From assembly GCF_001625215.2 (NCBI RefSeq), contig NC_030383.2, positions 58,890,949 through 58,954,948 on the forward strand: a stretch of DNA of 64,000 bases. The letters are read 5' to 3'. The notes beneath the pieces are model-generated. The model did not search any database and had not been told where the DNA came from. It saw nothing but the letters and a program-made list of their open reading frames with translations. This document shows positions 23,020 through 34,213 of this stretch, in pieces. Made by a program: the position numbers and the translations under genes. The stretch comes from Daucus carota subsp. sativus. Taxonomy: Eukaryota; Streptophyta; Magnoliopsida; Apiales; Apiaceae. Each line of letters begins with the position of its first letter. Positions within the stretch are counted from its first letter, which is position 1.

Positions 23020-23998
23020 TACGACACATTGGGACCTCCCAATGTCAAGTGTACGAAATGCCAAGCTTGGATGTGGAAGGAGGAGCGTACAAACAAGCAC
23101 AACAAAAAAGGTGTACCCCTATTTACTTTGTGCTGTGTTGATGGTCACATTAGGCTCCCTAAGGAGAAACCGACTCCATCATATATGTGGCAGCTTCTTA
23201 ATGACAAAGAAAAGGGACCTAAATTCAATCCATTCGTGTATACAATAGCCTCTTTGCTTTCACATCTACCGGTGGAAGAGTAGACCATTCTATCAATTGT
23301 GGTGGAGCACCATATATTTATTAGGTTAAACGGGATAAACCATCATTTATTTGGTTCTCTTATCCCTGATACAGGGAAAGACCCTAAATTCTGCCAGCTC
23401 TACATTTATGATACCCAGAATGAAGTACAAAATAGGATGAAATGGGTATGATACCCAGAATGAAGTACAAAATAGGATGAAATGGGTTAATGTCAAAGAT
23501 GGTAGTACTGTACATGCTGAAATTGTTGAAGGTCTGATGAAAATGTTGGATGATACAAATGAGTTGGTACAAGAATTTAGAAGTCACCGTGATCGTTTTG
23601 AGCAAGATAAAGTAGCCGAGCTAGAAATCACATTGAAAATTTCCAGGGCGGAGAATGGTCGAGAAAATTTTGTTTCAAATGCAGATGCTGTTGCTGGTAT
23701 TATGGCTGGTGACCTTGAGGACAATTGTCAATATCGTGACATAGTGATTCACTCCAAAAAAGAAGGTTTGGAAAGGATAACTGATATCCATCCTAAACTA
23801 ATGGCTCTTCAGTATCCTTTGTTGTTTCCTCATGGTGATGATGGTTTCCACATACACCTGAGTTATGGTAGTGAAGATGGGAAAAAGTCGAGGAAGAGGG
23901 CTTTAGTTTCTCAAAAAGAATACTACTCATATAAGTTTCAAGTTCGACATAATGAAGGTATTCCTTGTAAATCCACACAATATTTTATTATTTTGTAG
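23020..23998 (+). pseudogene. Helitron Rep/helicase N-terminal region, decayed
   Basis: The translation matches the conserved stretch just before the Helitron_like_N domain of plant Helitron proteins: GPPNVKCTKCQAWMWKEERT (zinc-finger-like CxxC), FTLCCVDG, PTPSYMWQLLNDKEKGPKF, then in another frame FTSTGGRVDHS with NCGGAPYIYRLNG, INHHLFGSLIPDTG, QLYIYDTQNEVQNRM, VEGLMKMLDDTNELVQEFR, RDIVIHSK, HPKLMALQYPLLFPHGDDG and KEYYSYKFQVR. The frame changes once between KFNPF and FTSTGG, and a 40-bp direct duplication at 23407-23486 disrupts it again. The protein stops at the start of Helitron_like_N, and the Rep catalytic and helicase domains are missing. It cannot be autonomous. Confidence 0.85.
23407..23486 (+). 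repeat. 40-bp perfect tandem duplication in Helitron coding remnant
   Basis: Unit starting TATGATACCCAGAATGAAGT occurs at 23407 and again at 23447 without change. Because 40 is not a multiple of three it shifts the reading frame. The perfect identity suggests a recent event. Confidence 0.95.
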
Positions 23999-24039
23999 CA
24001 GTCTCCAATAATTAATTATTTTGATTCACAGTTGAACTT

Positions 24040-25255
24040 CTAAATTATTATTTGGACCACTCCATAGCTGTATTGGTACATGTGACAAGGCTTCACAACA
24101 ATCTCAATACGTCCTGAAACTCTTGGATTGTGTGAGTTTTGACCTAAAAACCAGGTACGCATCATTACTCGAAAAATTACTTCATGAACGTATATCAATA
24201 TAAAGGCTGACAAGTAAGAAGTCAAATGTAGAAAGTACTATACCAATAGATAATGGCGTTCCAGGGAATAGTACTTCAACAAAGTTATCGTCAAAAAAAG
24301 CTACAGAGCTCATACCATGTTCCTCATAAGTGAAGAGGACCATGTTAAACTGCCTGAAATTCTCAAGGCCTAAAATGGAGCAAAATTTGCTCTGACCTTT
24401 AAATTTACCGCTTTTATGATTATAAACCCCGTCAATCTTCTTCCCATTTCTAAAAACGAAATTCTGATACCCAGGCAAAACGCGAAATGCTCTTTTAAAC
24501 GATGCAGGAGGCTCCTATACAAAAACAGTAGTGTCATGCACGTAAACAAAGCAAAACAAAAAATCTAAGCATGCAAAGTGCAAAAGCCAACTTACAAATT
24601 CATCATAAAGGGGCGACTCCTCTTTGACAAAATACACAAATTTCAAGCCCCCTCTTTCACAGAGACTATGATACAGAGTACCAACAAAGTCAAAGTATAA
24701 ATTTAGGCCAATAATCAATATTTCAAGATATAACAAAAACATAACATACACATTTAAAAAACTACAATAATGGTAAATGAATTTGTAGGAGTCAATTAGA
24801 GGACAATTTTACCAACGCGAGGATGCCCACTCTGCGTATGGTGAAGAACCGGGGGGTACTGTCAGATAAGTGTCAATGACATAAACATTAAAATCACAAG
24901 AACCATCAAACTCAAACACTAACATCTGACCCACTTCAAAAAGGAAGTCATCATACATAGTTGAGAACCCACAGAATGTTCCTTTTTCATGGTTGAAGAC
25001 AGTGGGTATTTCGTAACCATTACGAAATTTCAACAGAATATTTGTTCTAAGCCGATTAACGTATTTGTTAAAAAACTTCGACGGCAATCGCTGCAAATGT
25101 AAAAACATAGCAAACCCATTAAAGACATAATATACATAAAATTAGATACATATGCCATGCAATGAAAAAAAAACACTAACCATCTCATCTGAGTCCATAT
25201 CAGCATTGGTCAGTATTTTAACCCACTTCTCTACAATGACGCCTGCAAACTCCAT
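24040..25255 (-). CDS. REM-like B3-domain protein, probably 3'-truncated captured copy
   Basis: Five exons with good GT/AG sites (25181-25255, 24813-25090, 24596-24665, 24244-24514, 24040-24206) join in phase to 286 aa. Exon 1 encodes MEFAGVIVEKWVKILTNADM. Residues 26-117 are a B3 DNA-binding domain (RLPSKFFNKYVNRLRTNILL ... GQMLVFEFDGSCDFNVYVID). Residues about 147-225 form a second B3-like domain (FRVLPGYQNFVFRNGKKIDG ... FNMVLFTYEEHG). Exon 5 contains RIEIVVKPCHMYQYSYGV, which looks like the first strands of a third B3 domain that is cut off by a stop. The truncation lies next to Helitron coding sequence on the other strand, and a Helitron-like 3' end lies upstream of the gene, so capture by the Helitron is the best explanation. 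Whether it is expressed is unknown. A resident host gene flanked by Helitron debris is the alternative. Confidence 0.65.
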
Positions 25256-25937
25256 TGCTCTGCAAACTTTAGAATATCCCTTTAGACAGCATACGATGGA
25301 TACAAAAAGGGACAAAAAGAACTGAAGTGGGAAAATGAAAGAGCTTACCTGGAGACAGATGAAATCAAAAGTAAATTCCCTCAACTGAAAAGTGTAAACA
25401 AGAAGAATAAGACAGTAGTATATTCTACAGCAAAAAGGGACATATGTAACGATTGGGGAGTAGAAAATAAATGGCAGTTAATGACTAATTAGGTAGGAGT
25501 TACATAAATTTACACAGACATGGTAAGAGTAACTCCCGGGTTGTTTACCAGATGGTTCAAATTTAAAGGGATCTCTGGCTTTATTTTTAATTTTCTTTAT
25601 ATATTGCATACTTTTTTCATAGCTTCAGTAACAATAGTAAAAAATTCGAAAAATTTTAAATTCATTGATATTTTACTACACATTTGAAAATAAAATTTTA
25701 TTTCAACAATAAATAATGTTTTCTATACACGTTTTATTAATATTAGTTATATAGTTTTATAGTAATATGAATTAATAAATAATGCAACCAATAATATTAA
25801 CTTCATTACAAGAATATTTCCAATTTATAATTAAGTTCAAACGAAAAAAAAACAAAAAAACAAAAACAATTTACATTCACTAATCAAATACACTTTTAAG
25901 CGAGCGTAATTTTTATAAAAACATTATTTTTTTATAG

Positions 25938-25965
25938 GCCCATGCGGAGCGGGCAAACATACTAT
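25938..25965 (+). other. Helitron-like 3' terminal hairpin
   Basis: GCCCATGCGGAGCGGGC can form a GC-rich stem-loop 7 bp before CTAT. Plant Helitrons end in such a hairpin about 10 bp before CTRR. The stem is imperfect and the end is not canonical, so this is a degenerate match. Confidence 0.5.
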
Positions 25966-26196
25966 ATCAGTAAATCCAAGATTTTTTTTTTAATTTAAGC
26001 ATGTTTTTCTTGTTACTAGGACATAGTGAGAAGGTACGGTTCAACCCATTTTTCTATCGAGCTATCAATTAGTTTGCAATTTGTTTGGTTTGACATTCAT
26101 TGTATAGAAAACAAGTTGAAGAACAGTTTGAGGATGTATAATTGCCAACTGGCCATTATGCTTTTATCTACAATGATGTATAGATAAATAGGATAT

Positions 26197-27146
26197 GGGT
26201 TAAATGGCTAATTCATAACTAAGCTGGTTAAAAATTTGCAGTTTGGTCATGTTGTTGAAAAAGCTCACAGTCAACTAATGAAGTATTTAAAAACTTGCAT
26301 ATCAGTAATTTCCGTGAACTCTGTTAAAAACATTAACGGAAATAAGCCATCTTTCAAAAAGATCATCGGAACAAGAACAAGAATGCAAAAACATCATCCC
26401 AAACATTGTGCCACTATTATGCATACATAGGTGTCCCTCATCTCCTCCACCTCTCTATCTCCTTCCAACCCCATCTCGTCATTATCATCTGTAACTGTGG
26501 AATCCGCCACGCTATCCCGACTAATCTGAGCTCCACCGCCATCAGTCGCCCCTTCGTTGTCAAACCCAACCCCCCACGCAACAACAACATATACATAAAA
26601 TCAAACCTATCTTAACATATTCCTTTCCGCCGCGAAACTCAACTCCGTGCCCCCGCCGGAATTTTCAACACCGCTGACCTCCCCAACACAACTCCTTCAC
26701 ATCTCAATCAAACTCAAGCAAGTATATACACCGGTAATATACACAGAGATTATAGAGGGAGTGTCGAGCAACAAAATATCAAAGAGTTACCTTTGATTTC
26801 GTTTGATTTTCGATCGGCCGCCCTTTATAATCTTGAACCCTAATTTCCCTCCCATGTTTCCTCAAAACTGCTCGACCGACTACTCTGTAATAGATGTAAT
26901 AAAATGTGGTTTTATGTTTTATTTTGAATTTAGATGTAATTAGGGTTTGGTCAGGTCGGGTAAACGGGTTTTTTAACATAGAACGTTAAAAGTCAATGAC
27001 TTTTAACATTCGTGTAAGTTTCTGTTAGCACGATCGTTTAATTGAAAATTATATGAAGCAAAGTTATGTGTTTGAAAGTTTTTTCAACTAACATGACCAA
27101 ACTGCAAGTATTTAACCAGCTTAGATATGTATTAGCTATTTAACCC
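26197..27146. mobile_element. Mutator-like element (possible Pack-MULE) with long TIRs
   Basis: Terminal inverted repeats of about 75 bp: the left end reads GGGTTAAATGGCTAATTCAT and continues CTAAGCTGGTTAAA ... GCAGTTTGGTCATGTT, and the reversed right end is the same with few changes (GGGTTAAATAGCTAATACAT). Flanking 10-bp duplications differ by one base: AATAGGATAT (26187-26196) and AATAGGACAT (27147-27156). Long TIRs with 9-11-bp duplications are typical of Mutator elements. No transposase is present. The interior (about 26420-26980) is richer in GC and in minus orientation resembles a gene 5' leader (TTAGGGTTCAAGATTATAAA), suggesting a captured host fragment. Confidence 0.8.
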
Positions 27147-27748
27147 AATAGGACATTCTAGTGCACTATAAAGTGAATGAAGGCCGATTATTGAGTTGAT
27201 GTTTATTACATTCAATAAAAAGAAATACAGCTGCATGCTACTTCTACGATTCTGAAGGATTGCCCCTTTTTTTAACCTCTATACAGCTTCATTCCTCTAA
27301 GCTCATGACAGACATCTCAGGGAGCTAGTGGAAATTACGCACTGCTTTGAATCTGAAGTTTGTTCGGTAACTAAAACGCAGGTTGTAGATTGATGTGATA
27401 TCAAAATGTAAGCCATTTACCTAGAGGTCTATGAGGTATTTTTTTTAATTCCTGTTTGCTGGTGATTCATTATAGAAACAATTCTTACCCTCCTTGTTCA
27501 TTTGCTTACTGGTTTTTTGCGGTTGCAGCAGGCGACACTTATAGCATTTTGTTAATACGTAAGGACAAATGCAAAGGCCTGAGGTGTAAAGTTTATTCCT
27601 CTTTTTTACCTCTAAATTTTTTACATTCAATATCCAGAATCTATTAGCCCATGCAAAGTACAGAGTATATGGTACATTCTTTTCTGCAACTTCATGCATA
27701 TAAGTTGAGGATTTCAATTTTCGTAACTATAAAACAATTTGAAATGTC

Positions 27749-27940
27749 ACTGCCTCCGTCTGGTTTATTATGACCAGATTTCCTATTATCTGTCCCAAAA
27801 TTATTGTGCCCATCCATTAAAATGGTAAATTACTTGTTAATTATGTTATTTTGTATGAAAAATAATACAAAGTTTGTTATATGTGATTAAATAAGAGATG
27901 GATACCTGACTGTAGAAAACATGAGAGGGACAGAGGGAGT
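27749..27940. mobile_element. Degenerate Stowaway-like MITE
   Basis: The left end CTGCCTCCGTCTGG and right end GGGACAGAGGGAG are imperfect inverted copies of the CTCCCTCCGTCCC terminus seen at 15.6-16.6 kb, with TA on the right flank. More diverged than those copies. Confidence 0.6.
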
Positions 27941-29280
27941 ATGACTTTTACCTGATTTGACCCAACTTGGCCCCTGTTAATTGTAATCAGTTCCCTAAAT
28001 GATTATTACCTTAATCAAATTGTATTGTTCTAATAAATGGAATCACGTATCATAGTAAATTCATACACTTACTACTTACAACTTATACCACTTACTGTTA
28101 TTCCAAATGACGGGGTCTAAAGTTATTGTTTTTATGTTTTGTAATTGACTATTTTATTTTGGAAACTCAGCTGATCAAATGGATAGCATCTCATGTACTC
28201 ACTTCTTATTGATGAATATATATTTTTTGAATCGTGATTCAGTCGAATCTTGTATTTTATCTATCTTTCTATTGTTCTTCTATTAACTGAACAATGACAT
28301 GGTATTCTTTTAACATTTAGTTTTTGGACAATGCAGATTCCACCAAAACTTTTACTTCCTGGCCTACTTTGGGATGCATTAACATTTAGCTTGGGGATGC
28401 ACATGACTCGTGGTCAGGAAACCAATCCTCTTCAGGAAACCAAACCGACCATTTGCTCAGCCCTAGACCACGGCTCCGGTAATCGTAGATTCAGGATTGG
28501 ATCAGCATACAACCATTTACAGTTTTCAGCTAGATGTGTAAATTATCAAATATTACATAATGTCCTGCGCCATGCTTTCATTCTTTGGGCCACAATGCCA
28601 TATTTTTAATAGAAGTTCGAAACCATGATTTTAATTTGATTATATTTACCAAATAAATTTTTGTGGACCTTGTGATCATTTTCTTTTTGATCTGTTTTCC
28701 TTTTCTGGTCATCAAAAATTTAGCATGATTAAGAAGCTATTGAAGTAAATAACACTTTAGTATGCTAAAAAGACATTAAAATTTATTATCTTAATGTCCC
28801 CGGTCATGTCCTAAACTTTCTTAAATGAAAGGATTACCTCGGTCAAGATATTGTTAAACCATTTCTCCTGAGATTCATTCTTACTAAAAAAAAAATTATG
28901 TCAAGATTTTGCTGAACAATTTCTCTTGAGAACTCAGAAGAAAATAATATAATAGAGCAGAGATTCAGAAGATCCCTTCATGATGTAATTTACAGAAATT
29001 GTTGAATAAGGCCGAAAACGAATTTTCATTTATAAATTAAGAAAATGGACCTCAACTTTATGTTTTATGGTCATGGACTCGTGGAGAAACGAATAAAAAC
29101 TCCAGATAGTTTCAAAAAAAAATATCATTGAATTCCTTTTCTTCCATCAATAAATCCAAAAATAGCAGATGCCACTCAAGATATGGCACTCTGACATTGC
29201 ACTTTAGGTTTTACACCTGTATCAGCATGGCTGTATCTCATCAATGCCACTCAAACATTCACATTTTTTAGTATAAACCT

Positions 29281-32200
29281 CTATTCTGCCTCTTTCTTCT
29301 CTTCACTGCAAAGAATACCAGACTTCCGGAGACTATATATTCTTTTCCGGTGGCCACGGCCCTGCACGTGCTGTTCCCATTCATATTCCCCTCTCAGCAC
29401 TCTATTTCCGCAAGGCTACAAGTAAAAGACAGGAGAAACAGCTTTCAAAATGAGAAATCAATCTCAACAGCATGAGAATAACAATCTTTAGGAGGCATTA
29501 AATACCTTGCATATATGTTGTGTCCACAAGTCTCTCTGGATCATTTTCGATCCTTTAATACCATTACTCGCTGCTGAGTCAGGAAGTAAGCTTTTGTCCT
29601 TATTAAGGTATGAGCTAATTATCAGTGCAGAAGGATCGACAACGTTCTTGAACCATGAAGCATCAGAAAAACCTAAGAAAATTTATTTATTCTAATTAGA
29701 ACTATAATAACACATGAAGAGATAATTTCCTCTGGCAAACAAATGATATGCAGCAAATAATGTGAAAAGGACATACATAATAAGGAATCTGTTGCATCAA
29801 CAAAATGTATGTCCCATCCGAACAATGCTTGCAGTCGGTTAAGCCTCCGTTTCTATGATGCAGAGAAACCATAAGCTGCGGAACTCAAACTAACACTGTT
29901 GATTATTTAAAACAGACGAAAAAGATGATACTATTCTTACTTGACGTCGCACAAGTCTTCGGGTGTTTGCTTTCACATTCTCAATGGAATCTGCTAACAG
30001 TGTTTTCAGTGGGTTGTCCATTTGAGAATTTAGAATTGCACCTATATCTTCTTTCCAGATGTTATTGGATTTCTTTCTTGACATTTTCTGCATAATTTCT
30101 GAAGCATTATCATTTTGATCTTCAAATAGGTAAACTCGTAAAAATTCCTCAAATTCGCGGACACCAATAGCCTGGCGCAAACCTCGTGTATAGTCCATAT
30201 TCAAGCTGTATATATCATAAACTTCATTAAGCAAGCCAGCAGCAACCATGCAATCAACCCTTTGTCCCACATATTCATCTAAAACAGGAATTGATGCATC
30301 CACACATAAAAAACAGCAATTGTATCTGAAATTATCAACACGCCCCCAATTCTGCCCTGCCAAATGCAATATTAGAACATTATATAAGGCATCAGCAGCT
30401 TATTCCATGTTTTACATGCCAAAGGTAAAATTTACCACTTTAAATAGTAATCATGGTATTTAAAATAACTCTTCATCCAAAAGGTTCTTAAATTTCAAGG
30501 AGTATGTTAGAATAAGGAGTGATGACTATGACATAATAGGACTAACCTCCATTGCCTTTCCACGTAGAAGCTTGCTAGGAAGAACCCCAGATCGAGTGTA
30601 CAAGCTTAAGTACTGATTTATCTGCATCATTTTCAATCCACTACAAAAAATCAACTTTAAGAGATTTAAGTATAAAAGTTGAACCATATTACCACAATAA
30701 TGATGTGGTACAACTATAAATACTCACAGCACATAATTTTTCGATAATGTTTACATATCATATTTTCCCCCTCAACATGGAGACCAAGGGCCTGTATAAA
30801 ACTCTATACCACCAACATTCATTATACCATCATAACCACAGATTATCGGTGAAAAAACATTACGACACTAGATGTAAATGGTTCTCCCATAATGTAATAT
30901 TGAATTGAATACTGTATCTGGAATTAGCCATCCCACTTCGCCTCGTATGTACTAAAATTATTTAATATCAAGAGGATGAAAAAGATTACTATGACATTTA
31001 ATAATAAATAAGATGAAAACGGTTTCAGATATTAGTTGGGAGGAGCAATCTCTGCACAACCCAGGATGATAGACAACCAACTGCAACCAAAGAGCAAACA
31101 AATTTTGTGAGCTTTGGGAATATGGGCTAGTAAAAACTGGCTATTCGCCAAACACATTTATGCAATCGCTGCTATATAGAACGTATTGGCTTAACGCGGA
31201 ATGCTGGGATCCAAGGCTGGCATGTGTGTAATATAATTTTCATATATTTAGGCATTTTGCAAGCACCTTATTTATTTATCTATTATAAAAGTGAACAAGT
31301 AATACTATCTTCGCCGCCAGCAATAAGCTTTCAGCTGAACTTTTTGTGCAATCAGCAATGGTCAAAGAATAAGGACAAAGCAAATTTCTTGACATGGCTT
31401 GGTATCAAAACCATACAATTTTGAGCTGCAAGTAAATTGGTGGTTTTCAAGCTTTATATTGTATGAAGAATCATGTGATAATAAGATGGTGTGCCTTACT
31501 TTTCTATGGTCATTTGGATGAATTCTATTGGCTGCTGCTGGATCAAGTTCTTGAAGACGATCATATCTGTGACTTAAAGTGTGACTTAAAGTGTCTCTCT
31601 GAAACTCAAGTTCTAAATCATTCTGTTTATCTCCTGAAAGTAAAAGGATTACAGTAAGCATGAAATAAAAGAGACATGACACATACCAGAGAGTCATTAA
31701 TGATAACAGAGAAAAATCAAAAAATTTACCAGAGAGTTCCCTGGAGACACTTTCATCCATATTTTCCGTTGATTCATCCAGAAGAAATGGGCTCACAAGT
31801 GACTATCAGCAATAACATAATATATTGAACAAACCAAGCCTAGCACGCTACCTTGATCTTAACTAATTTATTTACAACCAAACTTAAGTGAAATTTTCTT
31901 TGAAGTACCTGGATATAGTAATTTGTACCTCCAACAATGACTGGTAAGTGGTTACGGGACAAAATATCATCAATCAGCTGAAAAACAGGTCAATTAATTA
32001 TCCAAAATCAAAACAAGTAGATACAACCAAAACTAACTAAATGAAACTCTAACAGAGCTAACTTCATGTCTAATGAGATAAAAGGGGCAAAAAGGGCTGC
32101 ACGCACCGGAATAGCTTTATCTCGAAAATCTTTAACAGTAAATTCAGCATCAGGACTAACAGTACCCAAAAGATGGTGTGGCACTCCTAATCAGAAGCAT

Positions 32201-32722
32201 ACATAGTACACACAAACAATGAATATCATCTCAATCAAATAAATATGCCCATTAATTTGAAAAATTATATACAGACCTTTTTGTTCATGTAAAGGCACTT
32301 TATTAGTCAAAACATCCAATCCCTGATAAACCTATTCAAATCACAAAAAAGATTTCAACTTTTCATGACCCATAAAAGCTAAATACAACATAAGTGTGTG
32401 TAAACATATATACATACAAAAAATAAAAGAAAAAGATGCATACTTGCATAGAGTCAGCACTGATTATTTCAATGGGGAAATAAGTAGAAAGATCAATTGC
32501 AAGCCTTGATTTGCCTGACCCAGTTGCCCCCATTATCACTACTATGGTTGGCTTTGTTTGATTGACATTGCTTTTAATTTTCAAGATTTGGGGGTTTTCT
32601 TGATCCATTTTTGGAGCAATTAGGGTTTTGATAGTTAGGGGGAGCTTGAAGTTACTGCCCGGGATCCTACTGGGTCGGGTTTTAAATACTCCGTTCTTTA
32701 ACTTTTCTTTTTTGGATGTCAT
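29281..32722 (-). CDS. IPT2: tRNA dimethylallyltransferase (tRNA isopentenyltransferase, IPT2 type)
   Basis: Eleven exons (32444-32722, 32277-32331, 32107-32186, 31909-31977, 31730-31802, 31500-31633, 30547-30621, 29941-30351, 29777-29852, 29506-29672, 29281-29415) join in phase to 517 aa. The enzyme transfers a dimethylallyl group to N6 of adenosine 37 in tRNAs; breakdown of such tRNA yields cis-zeatin type cytokinin. Visible features are the P-loop GATGSGKS (residues 65-72), IISADSMQVYQGLDVLTNK, GVPHHLLGTV, DFRDKAIP, PVIVGGTNYYIQ, ELDPAAANRIHPNDHRK, QYLSLYTRSGVLPS, TRGLRQAIGVREF and a C-terminal matrin/U1-type zinc finger with Cys472, Cys475, His489 and His495. The zinc finger marks the eukaryotic tRNA-IPT (AtIPT2-like) rather than the bacterial-type AtIPT9. 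The N-terminus is about 40 residues longer than I expect; a second Met at residue 39 is an alternative start. Exon 6 contains an in-frame 12-bp duplication (TLSHTLSH). Confidence 0.95.
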
Positions 32723-34213
32723 GTTATGCTGCTCCCTTCTTTAAAACATGTCACCCACTGTTTTGATGCGCATTTATCAATCAGTATATTAATTAAATAT
32801 TTAAAAATCTTAATATTATAAAAGTTAAATGATAAAAGTGTTATAAATCAGTATAGGTAAATGTGATTTACAAGGCTAAAAGTTGATAAAAATAAAGATA
32901 AATATGATTTGCCATGTCAGGATGTTAATCTATATTTTTATGAACAATCAAATATTTTATATACAAAATATTTAATCAATTGTGTTTATTAAAATCTTTT
33001 AAAAGTCATTTATGTTTTTTCGGTCAGGAAAAGTTATTTGTGTTGTTTGTATAAATTTTAGCAAATCATTTTAAGTATGTGCATCAAGAACTAAAAATAA
33101 GCTATAAAACAAGCTATTATAAGAAGCACTTATACATTTATTATATAAAGAATACAAATTGAAGTGACTTTGTAAAAATAAGTTTGGGAGTTAAAAGTTA
33201 ACGAACATACAATTAGTTCATGCTTTATTAAGAGCATCTCCAACCCAAAAATTCTTATCTAAAATTATCTATATGGCATATAGGTGGCACATATAGATTA
33301 TTTAAAAATTATAGCACTCCCATCCTTCATCTCCTTAGCAAAAAATATAACCAACCAAACAAAATTATAGCACTCTAACCCTCCATCTCCTTAGCAAAAA
33401 ATATAGTCAGCCATGTTTGGTTGGCTATATTTGTCGAACCATATTAAAGCTTAGGTATAATTTTACGCAAGCACAATTATACATACTCCCATCGGAACAT
33501 ATACATGTCCCTTAAGCAAAAAATATACATAATCACTTTAGCCAATCAATATAGCCAACCATTATACATATTTCCCTTGAAGATGCTCATATTTCCCTGC
33601 TCTTAAGGTGTTAATTGTCATTGCCAAAAAAGAAAAAAAAAATGTTAATTGGTCTGAGTTGTTAATTGTGTTCGGTTCTGTTCTTAGAAAAAATAGATTG
33701 TGTTAACCAACTATACCAAGTCATTTGCTGCAGTATACTTGAAACTAAAGATTGGAGAAAATATATTGCAAGGACTTCCTGGGTTAGAGCAATGGAGAAG
33801 CCCTAGCTTCTGATTAACTGAATGTATAGTAGACAAATTCAATATTGAAGAAAGTAGGCAATTCTAATACACTATTTTCACACCACTCATAATTTCAAAT
33901 CACAATATCGTAGCATAGAGTAATCTCAGAGAGAGAACAGATAAGCAAACCTATAACGTAAGTTTGCAACAAAATGTCACTCCATTTTTCCTTCAAAATC
34001 ATAAAATTTGGAGTATATAATACAGGAACAAAAACCGGAAGTGTTATATGATTATAAAGGTATAAAAAATCTAACTTTTCACATTCCAGATAACACAAAT
34101 GGATAATGAAATCAACCCAACTACAGTAATCTTTAGAGATTCAATTTAAGATGGACTAGTACTGAAGAATAAACTAGGCTTTCGCAACTTCAGCAGAGAC
34201 ATATGACAGTCTA
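32723..34213. other. Intergenic region between IPT2 and SEC13
   Basis: AT-rich; it contains one MITE (33232-33588, separate entry). The rest is the IPT2 promoter side and the SEC13 3' flank, with no further gene seen. Confidence 0.5.
33232..33588. mobile_element. MITE with GAGCATCTCCAA termini
   Basis: The left end GAGCATCTCCAACCC and reversed right end GAGCATCTTCAAGGG form short TIRs. Inside, a segment with TATAGCACTC...CCATCTCCTTAGCAAAAAAT is repeated twice, and GGTTGGCTATAT forms a hairpin with AATATAGTCAGCC. A target duplication is not obvious. This terminus is widespread among plant MITEs. Confidence 0.6.

Larger units (their letters stand above)
20600..25966 (+). mobile_element. Broken Helitron carrying a B3 gene segment
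   Basis: The plus strand from about 20.6 to 24.0 kb carries the N-terminal part of a plant Helitron Rep/helicase protein in several exon-like pieces. The clearest piece, 23020-23970, is described separately. The Rep and helicase domains that should follow are absent; a minus-strand B3 gene starts at once instead (24040-25255). At 25938-25954 a short hairpin GCCCATGCGGAGCGGGC, followed by CTAT, resembles the typical plant Helitron 3' end (GC-rich hairpin then CTRR), though the final bases are not canonical. The 5' boundary is approximate. Reading: Helitron remnant with internal deletion and a captured host gene segment. Confidence 0.6.
25967..29280. other. Intergenic region with a Mutator-type element
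   Basis: Apart from the 950-bp element at 26197-27146 and a degenerate Stowaway-like MITE at about 27749-27940, I see no gene that I can support. A 90-codon open frame at 28337-28609 follows a plausible acceptor and is treated under findings as a possible downstream PPR exon. Confidence 0.4.

Noticed and set aside
26236-26615. Plus-strand open frames inside the MULE
   Set aside because: No transposase or host domain recognised; the first begins within the terminal inverted repeat.
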